Assembly (NCBI GenBank): GCA_964507045.1
Contig: CAZDOO010000016.1
Location: 15,262-79,261 of the forward strand
Reading direction: 5' to 3'
Source: UBA8199 sp964507045
GTDB taxonomy: Bacteria; Verrucomicrobiota; Verrucomicrobiia; Limisphaerales; UBA8199
Length of the DNA stretch: 64,000 nt
In this document: piece by piece, positions 24,846 to 32,583 of the stretch
How the letters are laid out: every line of letters starts with the position of its first letter
Numbering within the stretch: the stretch's first letter is position 1
Made by a program: the position numbers and the translations under genes
The notes under the pieces: generated by a model
The model's input: only the letters and a program-made list of their open reading frames with translations
Database searches by the model: none
Told to the model about the DNA's origin: nothing

Positions 24846-24932
24846 CGGTTCGGGAGGGCGAGCGTCCCCGCCAGACCAAGTCTCAACCGGCTAACTCCGA
24901 AATCAGGGCTCGCGAGGACGCTTGCGCTCCCG
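24846..24932 (+). repeat. Palindromic repeat GGGAGGGCGAGCGTCCCCGC, copy 1
   Basis: The ends CGGGAGGGCGAGCGTCCCCG and AGGGCTCGCGAGGACGCTTG-CGCTCCCG are imperfect reverse complements. The repeat ends right before the ATG at 24933. Copy 2 (36456-36542) is in the opposite orientation. A longer reading frame runs through the repeat but is not believed to be coding. Confidence 0.7.
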
Positions 24933-26252
24933 ATGCCTGCCTGGTGCCGTCCGCTGTGCTGGGCGGTCGTCCTTGCCGCGCTGTCGCCAAGTGTTCTGGC
25001 CGAAGGCCTCCTCCTCTCCGGCGCCACGGTGCACACAATCTCCGGCGAGACGCTTGCCCCTGGCCAGGTCCTTATCCAGGATGGGAAGATCGCGGCCGTC
25101 GGCAAATCCGTCTCAGCCGATGGCGCGGCCTCGATTGACCTTGCCGGCCACCATCTCTACCCCGGGATCATCGCGCTGAACACCGTCCTCGGCCTCACGG
25201 AAATCAGCGGTGTCCGCGCCACGCAGGACACGACCGAAGTGGGCGACGGTTTCACGCCCGATGTCGAATCGTGGATTGCTGTGAATCCTGATTCGGAGCT
25301 GATCCCAGTCACTCGCGCCAATGGCATCACGTGCTTCGAAGCCGTGCCGCAAGGCCACATCATCTCCGGCCAGTCGGCTCTGCTGGCTGCGGCTGGCTGG
25401 ACCACCGAGCAGATGACCCTCAAGAAGCCCCTGGCGCTCCATTTATTCTGGCCGGCCATGGAGCTCGATACCACGCCCAAGGCAAAGGCGCGGGACAAGG
25501 CCAAATGGAAGTCCCTGGAGGACCAAGCCAGGGAACGCCGCCTCCGCCTCCGGGCCGTCGAGGACTTCTTCGAGGAAGCGAAGGCCTACGCCAAGGCCAG
25601 GGACGCCGCCGCCAAAGGCCAGGCCGCAGCGCCGGAATCAATCCCCGCCTGGGAAGCCATGCTGCCTTACGCGCGCGGCGAACTGCCCATCACCGTCCAC
25701 GCCGACGAAATCCGCCAAATCCGGGCCGCCGTCCAGTGGGCCGATACCAATCACTACAAGATCATCCTGGCCGGCGCCCGCGACGCCTGGATGGCTGCCG
25801 ACCTGCTGGCAGCAAAGCAAGTCCCGGTGATTTACGAACACACCTACACTCAACCGGTCCGGGACACCGAATCCTACGACGTTCACTTCCGCGCGCCCGC
25901 GGTTCTGCACCAGGCGGGCGTCCGGGTCACCTTCAGCATGGGCGCGGACAGCTTTGATGCCGGGATGATTCGCAACCTGCCATACTCCGCGGCGCAGGCC
26001 GTCGCCTTTGGCCTGCCTGAATCCGAAGCCCTCAAGGGCCTCACGCTCTACCCGGCGCAGATTGCCGGCCTCGCCGATCGCCTCGGCTCACTGGACCCCG
26101 GCAAGGACGCCACGCTGATCGCCGCCGACGGCGACATCCTCGACATCCGCAGCCACGTGAAGCGCATGTGGATTGCGGGCAAGGAAGTCAGCCTGGAAAG
26201 CCGCCACACCCGGCTTTACGAGAGATACCAGAACCGCCCGCGCCTCAAGTAA
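24933..26252 (+). CDS. Amidohydrolase-like protein, secreted, His-X-His site absent
   Basis: 439 residues from the ATG at 24933, giving the signal peptide PAWCRPLCWAVVLAALSPSV followed by LAEG. The fold is recognisable from LLSGATVHTISGETLAPGQV and IQDGKIAAVGKSV at the start and LADRLGSLDPGKDATLIAAD at the end. The metal-site segment reads HHLYPGIIALNTVLGLTEIS instead of PGxIDxHxH, so the first two histidine ligands are missing. Later histidines occur (ITVHADEIRQ, VIYEHTY). Likely a binding or regulatory partner of the upstream double-domain protein, or an enzyme with altered metal use. It lies 117 bp after the first amidohydrolase gene and 71 bp before the third. Confidence 0.8.
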   Translation: MPAWCRPLCWAVVLAALSPSVLAEGLLLSGATVHTISGETLAPGQVLIQDGKIAAVGKSVSADGAASIDLAGHHLYPGIIALNTVLGLTEISGVRATQDTTEVGDGFTPDVESWIAVNPDSELIPVTRANGITCFEAVPQGHIISGQSALLAAAGWTTEQMTLKKPLALHLFWPAMELDTTPKAKARDKAKWKSLEDQARERRLRLRAVEDFFEEAKAYAKARDAAAKGQAAAPESIPAWEAMLPYARGELPITVHADEIRQIRAAVQWADTNHYKIILAGARDAWMAADLLAAKQVPVIYEHTYTQPVRDTESYDVHFRAPAVLHQAGVRVTFSMGADSFDAGMIRNLPYSAAQAVAFGLPESEALKGLTLYPAQIAGLADRLGSLDPGKDATLIAADGDILDIRSHVKRMWIAGKEVSLESRHTRLYERYQNRPRLK

Positions 26253-26323
26253 CTCAATCCTCAGCGTTCCGCCATTGGCCCCAGGCGCCTGGCGCCGCGC
26301 GAACCGGCCAACCAGCACAGCAC

Positions 26324-27952
26324 ATGAGCCCCACCTGCGATCTCCTCATCCGCAACGGCACCCTCTACGACGGCGGCGGCGGGCCGCCCATCCAGGGCGA
26401 CCTCGCGGTCAACGGCCAGGCCATTGCCGCCATCGGCTCGCTGGGGAGCGCGCGCGGCAAGGTCGAGCTGGATGCCGGCGGCCTGGCCGTCGCTCCGGGC
26501 TTCATCAACATGCTGAGCTGGGCCAACCGTTCTCTCATCGCGGACGGGCGCTCGCAGAGCGACATCCGCCAGGGTGTCACACTCGAAGTGCTGGGCGAAG
26601 GCTCTTCGATGGGGCCGCTCACCGACACCATGAAGCGCCAGATGCGCGAGCAGCAGGGAGACATCAAGTACGACATCGAGTGGACCACGCTGGGGCAGTA
26701 CCTGGACTACCTCGTCCACCGCGGCGTCTCCTGCAACGTCGCCTCCTTCGTCGGCGCCACCACCCTGCGCGTCCACGAAATCGGCTATGCCGACCGGCCG
26801 CCCACGCCCGCCGAGCTGGCCCGCATGCAGGCGCTAGCGCGCGAGGCGATGGCCGAGGGCGCGCTGGGAATTTCCTCCGCTCTCATCTACGCCCCGGCCT
26901 GCTACGCCAAAACCGACGAGCTGGTCGCCCTGTGCCGCGCCGTCGCCGAATACAGCGGCCTCCACATCTCCCACCTGCGCAGCGAAAGCAGCCGGCTGCT
27001 CGAAGCCGCCGACGAGCTCATCCACATCGCCCGGCAAGCCCGCATCCCGGCTGAGATTTACCACCTCAAAGCCGCCGGCCGGCCCAACTGGCACAAGCTC
27101 GACGCGCTGATCCAGAAAGTCGAGGCCGCGCGGGCCGAGGGGCTCGCCATCACCGCGGACATGTATAACTACACCGCCGCCGCCACCGGGCTCGACGCCG
27201 CCATGCCGCCCTGGGTCCAGGAAGGCGGGCACGACGAATGGGTCAAACGGCTCCAATCCCCCGCCGTCCGCCAGCGCGTGAAGCGCGAGATGGCCGCCCC
27301 GGCCGACGAATGGGAGAACTTCTTTGTGGCGGCCGGCTCCCCGGACAATATCGTGCTCGCCGGCTTCAAGTCGGACAAGCTCAAGCCGCTCACAGGCAAG
27401 ACCCTCGCCCAAGTTGCCGCCCTGCGCCGCACTTCACCCGAGGAGGCTGCCATGGACCTGGTCGTCGAAGACAACACCCGCGTGGACGCCATCTACTTCA
27501 TCATGTCTGAGGACAACATCCGCCGCCAGCTCAAGCTGCCCTGGGTCAGCTTCGGCTCCGACGAAGGCTCGTTCGCGCCGGAAGGCATCTTCCTCAAATC
27601 CTGCCCGCACCCGCGCGCCTACGGCAACGTCGCCCGCCTGTTGGGCAAGTATGTGCGCGAGGAGAAAATCACCCCGCTTAAGGATGCCATCCGCCGCCTC
27701 ACCTCCCTGCCCACCGCCAACCTCAAGCTCGACCGCCGCGGCGCCCTCAAGCCCGGCTGCTTCGCCGACATGGTCGTCTTCGACCCCGCCGCCGTATCCG
27801 ACCGCGCGACGTTCGAGCAGCCCCACCAGTATGCACTCGGCATGCGCCACGTCTTTGTCAACGGCGTCCAGGTCCTCGCGGACGGCGAGCACACCGGCGC
27901 CAAACCCGGCCAGGTCGTCCGCGGCCCCGGCTGGAGCGGGCGCAAACCATAA
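26324..27952 (+). CDS. D-aminoacylase / N-acyl-D-amino-acid deacylase family protein
   Basis: 542 residues from the ATG at 26324. N-terminal CDLLIRNGTLYDGGGGPPIQ and end-region LDRRGALKPGCFADMVVFDP are typical of D-aminoacylases. The usual PGFIDxHxH is PGFINMLSWANRS, a variant I recall in some annotated members. Later ligands are kept: HISHLRSES, IYHLKAAGRPNW and FGSDEGS. No signal peptide is evident, so it is probably cytosolic or leaderless. The expected reaction is release of the acyl group from N-acyl-D-amino acids, e.g. from peptidoglycan turnover; whether this variant is active is open. Third of three consecutive amidohydrolase genes. Confidence 0.85.
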   Translation: MSPTCDLLIRNGTLYDGGGGPPIQGDLAVNGQAIAAIGSLGSARGKVELDAGGLAVAPGFINMLSWANRSLIADGRSQSDIRQGVTLEVLGEGSSMGPLTDTMKRQMREQQGDIKYDIEWTTLGQYLDYLVHRGVSCNVASFVGATTLRVHEIGYADRPPTPAELARMQALAREAMAEGALGISSALIYAPACYAKTDELVALCRAVAEYSGLHISHLRSESSRLLEAADELIHIARQARIPAEIYHLKAAGRPNWHKLDALIQKVEAARAEGLAITADMYNYTAAATGLDAAMPPWVQEGGHDEWVKRLQSPAVRQRVKREMAAPADEWENFFVAAGSPDNIVLAGFKSDKLKPLTGKTLAQVAALRRTSPEEAAMDLVVEDNTRVDAIYFIMSEDNIRRQLKLPWVSFGSDEGSFAPEGIFLKSCPHPRAYGNVARLLGKYVREEKITPLKDAIRRLTSLPTANLKLDRRGALKPGCFADMVVFDPAAVSDRATFEQPHQYALGMRHVFVNGVQVLADGEHTGAKPGQVVRGPGWSGRKP

Positions 27953-27985
27953 CCTGATTTTGCAAAGCACTAACAATCCAAGCCT

Positions 27986-28816
27986 ATGATCAACCCCTTG
28001 ATTACGCGTTCCTGGCTTACCGCTTTCATGCTCCTGGCAGCGTGCGCGCGCAGCCTTGCAGCCGGGCCGGTGCCCCTGGTCCAGGCTCACGCCCACAACG
28101 ACTACCAGCACCCGCGCCCGCTGCTCGACGCGCTGGACCACGGCTTCTGCAGCGTCGAGGCGGACGTGCACCTGGTCAACGGCCAGCTTCTCGTCGCGCA
28201 TGACCTTGACAAGGTCAAACCGGAGCGGACGCTGCAAGCGCTCTACCTCGACCCGCTCCGTGAGCGGGTGAAGCGGAACGGCGGACGCGTCTATCCCGCC
28301 GGCCCGGAGTTCACGCTGCTGGTCGAGTTCAAGTCCGATTGGGGGACCAGCTACCCCGTCCTGCGCGACCTCCTCAAGCAATATGCCGCCATGCTCACCT
28401 CGTTCCGGGCCGGAACCACGCAAACCAACGCCATCCGCATCATCATCACCGGCCATCACTCGCCGGACATGTTCGCTGCCGAGCCGGTCCGCTACGTCGC
28501 GCTGGACGGTGAGCTGCCCGACCTGGACTCCAGCGCGCCCGCCGACCTTGTCCCCTGGATCAGCACCAACTGGAAACAGCACTTCCAATGGCGCGGCTCG
28601 GGCCCCATGCCCGAGGCGGACAAAGCGCAGCTCCGGCAGTTCGTCGCCAAAGCCCACCAGCATGGCCGCCGCATCCGCTTCTGGGGCGCGCCCAACCAGC
28701 CCGCGTTCTGGAGCGCGCTGCTCGCCGGCGGCGTGGACCTTATCAACGTGGACAATCTTGACGCCGGACAGAAGTTCCTGCTCAGCCGGGAGGGCAAGCG
28801 CCTGCAGAAGCCCTGA
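27986..28816 (+). CDS. PLC-like / glycerophosphodiester phosphodiesterase-like secreted protein
   Basis: 276 residues. Signal peptide (LITRSWLTAFMLLAACARSL, cleavage after AAG region). The mature start VQAHAHNDYQHPRPLLDAL has the His and Asn-Asp of the PLC-like phosphodiesterase TIM barrel. It is followed by CSVEADVHLVNGQLLVAHD (Glu, Asp and His ligands) and LLVEFKSD. It probably cleaves a phosphodiester in the periplasm; the substrate is unknown. 33 bp after the D-aminoacylase gene, probably in the same operon. Confidence 0.8.
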   Translation: MINPLITRSWLTAFMLLAACARSLAAGPVPLVQAHAHNDYQHPRPLLDALDHGFCSVEADVHLVNGQLLVAHDLDKVKPERTLQALYLDPLRERVKRNGGRVYPAGPEFTLLVEFKSDWGTSYPVLRDLLKQYAAMLTSFRAGTTQTNAIRIIITGHHSPDMFAAEPVRYVALDGELPDLDSSAPADLVPWISTNWKQHFQWRGSGPMPEADKAQLRQFVAKAHQHGRRIRFWGAPNQPAFWSALLAGGVDLINVDNLDAGQKFLLSREGKRLQKP

Positions 28817-28897
28817 CTTCCCGGGCTCGCAGGCACATTCGCCCGGCAGCGGGATAAAGCATTGCTCCCGCCCCGGCCCTCGCGTAAAACCTCCGCC

Positions 28898-30457
28898 GTG
28901 AAGAAACAACCCGCACCCGCGGCGCAAGCCGCCCTGTCCAAGCCCCTGCGCGGCTACCTGTATTTCACGGCGGCCATAACCGGCGCCGCGATCATGATTG
29001 TGGAGATACTGGGCGCCAAAATGCTCTCGCCTTATGTCGGCCTGTCGCACTTCGTCTGGACGGCGCAGATTGCGGTCACGCTCATCGCGCTGGCCGGCGG
29101 CTATTACGTGGGCGGGCGCCTGGCCGACCGATCGCAACGGCTGGCGCGCCTGTACTGGGCCATTCTCGCCGCGGCCCTTTACCTCACCCTGACAGTATGC
29201 ATCTGCGAGCCTGTCGCCTATTGGTGCCTGGACTTCAACCTCGCCGTCGGCTCGCTGCTCGCGTCACTCATCCTGTTCTTCATTCCGCTGGCCTTGCTGG
29301 CGATGACCGGCCCCTACCTCGTCCGCGTGATCACCTCCTCCGTGGCCGGCGTGGGCGGCAACGTCGGACGCCTCACCGCCATCGGCACACTGGGCAGCCT
29401 GGCCGGCACACTGCTCATCGGCTATCTCCTGATTCCCCTGCTGCCCAACTCGCTCACCATGTGCTTCACTGCACTGGCGCTGATGCTCCTTTGCGCCGGT
29501 TACTTCCTGCTCGCCCGCCGCAAGGGCCCGGCGGTCCTGGCCCTCCTCCTGGCGCTCGGCTCGGCGGCCGGCGGGCAACGCTACCTGGGTCCGGCGCGCG
29601 AATACTCCCATGCCCGCGAGCTGTTCCGCGGCAATTCGCACTTCGGCATGCTCCAAGTGCTGGACGCCCGCGAGCAGAGCTACCGCCTCTACCTCAACGA
29701 CAACTTGGTCCAGAACACCTACGACCCCGACCGCAAACTCAGCGCCTCCCATTTCACTTACGCCCTCTCCGGCCTGGCCCGCGCCTACACCACCAACATC
29801 GCCGATGTCCTCTGCATCGGACTGGGCGTCGGCATCGTGCCGATGGAGTTCGCCCGCGCCGGCGCCCGCGTGGATGTGGTCGAAATCAACCCCGCCATCG
29901 TGCCCGTGGCCGTCCGCTTCTTTGACCTGGACACCAACCAGCTCCACCTCGTTCTCGACGATGGACGCCACTTCCTCAATCGCTGCCACAAACAATACGA
30001 CGCCGTCATCCTCGACGCCTTCCTGGGCGACAGCTCCCCCTCGCACCTCTTCACGCAGCAAGCCTTTGCCTCCATCCGGCGCGTCTTGCGCCCCGGCGGC
30101 ACGCTCGTCATCAACAGCTTCGGCAATCTCACCCCGGGCTGCGACTTCTTCGTCGCCTCCCTCACCCGGACGCTCCAGGCTGTCTTCCCCTCCGTCCGCG
30201 CGCACACCAGCGGCGACGGCGGCTTCTTCTTCGTCGCCTCAGGCCGCGCGCCCCTGGCATTTGCCCGCGCACCGGACATGACCGAGGTGCATCCCTATGT
30301 CCTCCGCGACGTCGAAGCCACCTACACGGGCATTGTGGACACCGCGCCCGAACACGGCCGCATTCTGACCGACGACTTCAACCCCGCCGAGTTCTACGAC
30401 GCCCGCAACCGTGAAGACTTCCGGCGCCGCCTGGCAATCGCCGCCAGGGAAATGTAA
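28898..30457 (+). CDS. Membrane-anchored spermidine-synthase-like protein
   Basis: 519 residues from a GTG at 28898; a TTG at 28862 would add 12 residues. The N-terminal half has about seven transmembrane helices, starting YLYFTAAITGAAIMIVEILG. The C-terminal half is a class I methyltransferase-like fold of the spermidine synthase family: VLCIGLGVGIVPMEFARA, VDVVEINP, LDDGRHFLNR and YDAVILDAFLGD. Such fusions are widespread and mostly uncharacterised; polyamine synthesis is not proven. The stop codon TAA overlaps the first base of the palindrome-ended element that leads into thrS. Confidence 0.82.
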   Translation: MKKQPAPAAQAALSKPLRGYLYFTAAITGAAIMIVEILGAKMLSPYVGLSHFVWTAQIAVTLIALAGGYYVGGRLADRSQRLARLYWAILAAALYLTLTVCICEPVAYWCLDFNLAVGSLLASLILFFIPLALLAMTGPYLVRVITSSVAGVGGNVGRLTAIGTLGSLAGTLLIGYLLIPLLPNSLTMCFTALALMLLCAGYFLLARRKGPAVLALLLALGSAAGGQRYLGPAREYSHARELFRGNSHFGMLQVLDAREQSYRLYLNDNLVQNTYDPDRKLSASHFTYALSGLARAYTTNIADVLCIGLGVGIVPMEFARAGARVDVVEINPAIVPVAVRFFDLDTNQLHLVLDDGRHFLNRCHKQYDAVILDAFLGDSSPSHLFTQQAFASIRRVLRPGGTLVINSFGNLTPGCDFFVASLTRTLQAVFPSVRAHTSGDGGFFFVASGRAPLAFARAPDMTEVHPYVLRDVEATYTGIVDTAPEHGRILTDDFNPAEFYDARNREDFRRRLAIAAREM

Positions 30458-30572
30458 CCACAGATGGACACAGATGAACCCAGACTTCAAGCCACCCCCG
30501 GTTGGAATGGGAACGGATTGTCCTTTAGCAGCATCTGAAAGAATCTGTGTCCATCTGTGTCCATTTGTGGTT
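30456..30572 (+). repeat. Palindrome-ended intergenic element, copy 2 (leader of thrS)
   Basis: 117 bp. Ends AACCACAGATGGACACAGAT and, reversed, AACCACAAATGGACACAGAT. The core CTTCAAGCCACCCCCGG-TTGGAATGGGAACGGATTGTCCT matches copy 1 (15729-15878, read on the minus strand) closely. The element begins on the stop codon of the preceding gene and ends exactly 11 nt before the thrS ATG; the 11 nt GAATAGTCCCC resemble the GATTTCTCACC of copy 1. Confidence 0.8.
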
Positions 30573-30583
30573 GAATAGTCCCC

Positions 30584-32545
30584 ATGCAAGATGATCGGAA
30601 AACACTCGACGACCGCAACAAGCTGACCGACCTGGAACGGCTGCGCCACTCCTGCGCCCATGTGATGGCTACCGCTATCCTGCGCCTGTGGCCCGATGCC
30701 CAGTTCGCCGCCGGCCCCGCCGTCGAGAACGGCTTCTACTACGACGTGGAACTCCAACACCGCATCACGCCGGAGGATTTCCCGGCCATCGAGGCCGAGA
30801 TGAAGAAGGAGATCAAGGCCAACCACACCTTCGAGAAGGTCGTCGTCACCCGCGAGCAGGCGATCAAAGACTCCGAGAGCGGCCGGCTGGGCGGCCTCTC
30901 CGAGCGTCCGGGCAACCCGAGCAAGTTCAAGCTCGGCAACCTGGCCGACATCCCCGACGGCGAGCCCATCAGCTACTACAAGACCGGCGACTTCATTGAC
31001 CTGTGCGCCGGCCCGCACGTGATGCGCACCGGCAACATCGGCGCCTACAAGCTCACCACCGTCGCCAGCGCCTACTACAAGGGCGACGAGAAGAATCCCC
31101 AGCTCCAACGCATCTACGGCACCGCGTTCAAGAACAAGACTCAACTAGAGGAATACTTCAAGATGCTGGAGGAGGCCAAGCGCCGCGACCACCGCAAGAT
31201 CGGCGCCGAGATGGGCCTCTACAGCATTGATACCGAATACACCGGCCCGGGCATGCCGCTCTGGCTGCCCAAGGGCGGCGCCATCGTCGAAGAGTTGGAG
31301 AAGCTGGCCAAGGAAACCGAGTTCCAGGCGGGCTATGTGCGCGTGAAGACGCCGCATATCGCGAAGGAGAAAATGTATCTCACTTCGGGGCACCTGCCGT
31401 ATTACGCAGAATCTATGTTCCCGCCAATGACCCTGCTGGAAGGGGCTGACACAGCCAAGCGGCCGATTCTGCGCGAGAAGTTCCAAGAAGTCCTGCGCGG
31501 CGGGGGCGAGCTGACGTCAGACAAGATTGATGCGTTCATCGAACAGGCCCAGGCGATCTTCAAGGCGGAGGAACTCCCCGGCGAGCGCTATTACCTCAAA
31601 GCCATGAACTGCCCGCACCATCACCGCATCTTTGCGGCGGAGCCGCGCAGTTACCGCGACCTGCCGTTGCGCCTGGCCGAATACGGCACCTGCTACCGCT
31701 ACGAGCAATCGGGCGAGCTGTTCGGCCTCATGCGCGTCCGCTCGCTTAACATGAACGACTCGCACATCTACTGCACCCCCGAGCAGTTCGCGCAGGAGTT
31801 CAACGCCGTCAACGAGATGTATCTCAAGTATTTCAAGATATTCGGCATCGAGAAATACGTGATGCGCTTCAGCACCTCCGCGCCCGAGGGCCTGGGCAAG
31901 AAGTACGTCAACGAGCCCGAGCTTTGGAAGCAGACCGAGGACATGGTCCGGCAGGTCCTGATTGACTCGAAGATCAACTACGTCGAGGTGCCCAACGAAG
32001 CGGCGTTCTACGGGCCGAAGATTGACGTGCAGGTCTGGAGTGTCATTGGCCGCGAGTTCACCCTGGCCACCAACCAGGTGGACTTCGCCGTCCCGAAGCG
32101 CTTCGGCCTGGTCTATCGCGACAAAGACAACGCCGACAAGACGCCCTTGTGCATCCACCGCGCGCCGCTGGGCACGCACGAGCGGTTCATCGGCTTCCTC
32201 ATCGAGCATTACGCCGGCAACTTCCCGCTCTGGCTCGCGCCCGAGCAGGTGCGTGTGCTGACCATCGGCGACGAGCAGCCGCTGGTGGACTACGCCAAAG
32301 CCATCGTGCAGGAGCTGCGCGCCAACCTGGTCCGCGCCGAGGGCGATTACTCCAACGACAAGATCAACGGCAAGATCCAGCAGGCCGAGCAGGCCAAGGT
32401 CCACACCATGCTGGTCATCGGCCCCCGCGACATGGCCGCCAGCGCCGTCAGCGTCCGCGTCCACGGCAAAGGCAGCCTCGGCGCCAAGCCGAAGGCGGAA
32501 GTGGTGGCGGATATCCTGGCCGCGATCCGCGAGCGCCGGGCGTGA
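30584..32545 (+). CDS. thrS: Threonyl-tRNA synthetase (lacking the TGS domain)
   Basis: 653 residues. The editing domain starts almost at once: RHSCAHVMA puts the HxxxH motif at His22-His26, with DFIDLCAGPHV completing it. The N-terminal TGS domain usual in bacterial ThrRS (about 60 residues) is missing; an in-frame TGA four codons before the ATG rules out an extension. The class II core has MNCPHHH, CYRYEQSGELFGLMRVR and NDSHIYC (zinc ligands Cys and His), and THERFIGFLIEHYAG. The anticodon-binding domain fills the last 110 residues. It charges tRNA-Thr in the cytosol. Its last 83 codons are duplicated at 35400-35646. Confidence 0.96.
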   Translation: MQDDRKTLDDRNKLTDLERLRHSCAHVMATAILRLWPDAQFAAGPAVENGFYYDVELQHRITPEDFPAIEAEMKKEIKANHTFEKVVVTREQAIKDSESGRLGGLSERPGNPSKFKLGNLADIPDGEPISYYKTGDFIDLCAGPHVMRTGNIGAYKLTTVASAYYKGDEKNPQLQRIYGTAFKNKTQLEEYFKMLEEAKRRDHRKIGAEMGLYSIDTEYTGPGMPLWLPKGGAIVEELEKLAKETEFQAGYVRVKTPHIAKEKMYLTSGHLPYYAESMFPPMTLLEGADTAKRPILREKFQEVLRGGGELTSDKIDAFIEQAQAIFKAEELPGERYYLKAMNCPHHHRIFAAEPRSYRDLPLRLAEYGTCYRYEQSGELFGLMRVRSLNMNDSHIYCTPEQFAQEFNAVNEMYLKYFKIFGIEKYVMRFSTSAPEGLGKKYVNEPELWKQTEDMVRQVLIDSKINYVEVPNEAAFYGPKIDVQVWSVIGREFTLATNQVDFAVPKRFGLVYRDKDNADKTPLCIHRAPLGTHERFIGFLIEHYAGNFPLWLAPEQVRVLTIGDEQPLVDYAKAIVQELRANLVRAEGDYSNDKINGKIQQAEQAKVHTMLVIGPRDMAASAVSVRVHGKGSLGAKPKAEVVADILAAIRERRA

Positions 32546-32583
32546 TACTCTGTTTCCGGCCCGGCGGGGCGGAGTACTCTCGA

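Noticed and set aside
27434..29137. 567-codon ORF antisense to three plus-strand genes
   Set aside because: Crosses several recognised genes; shadow frame.
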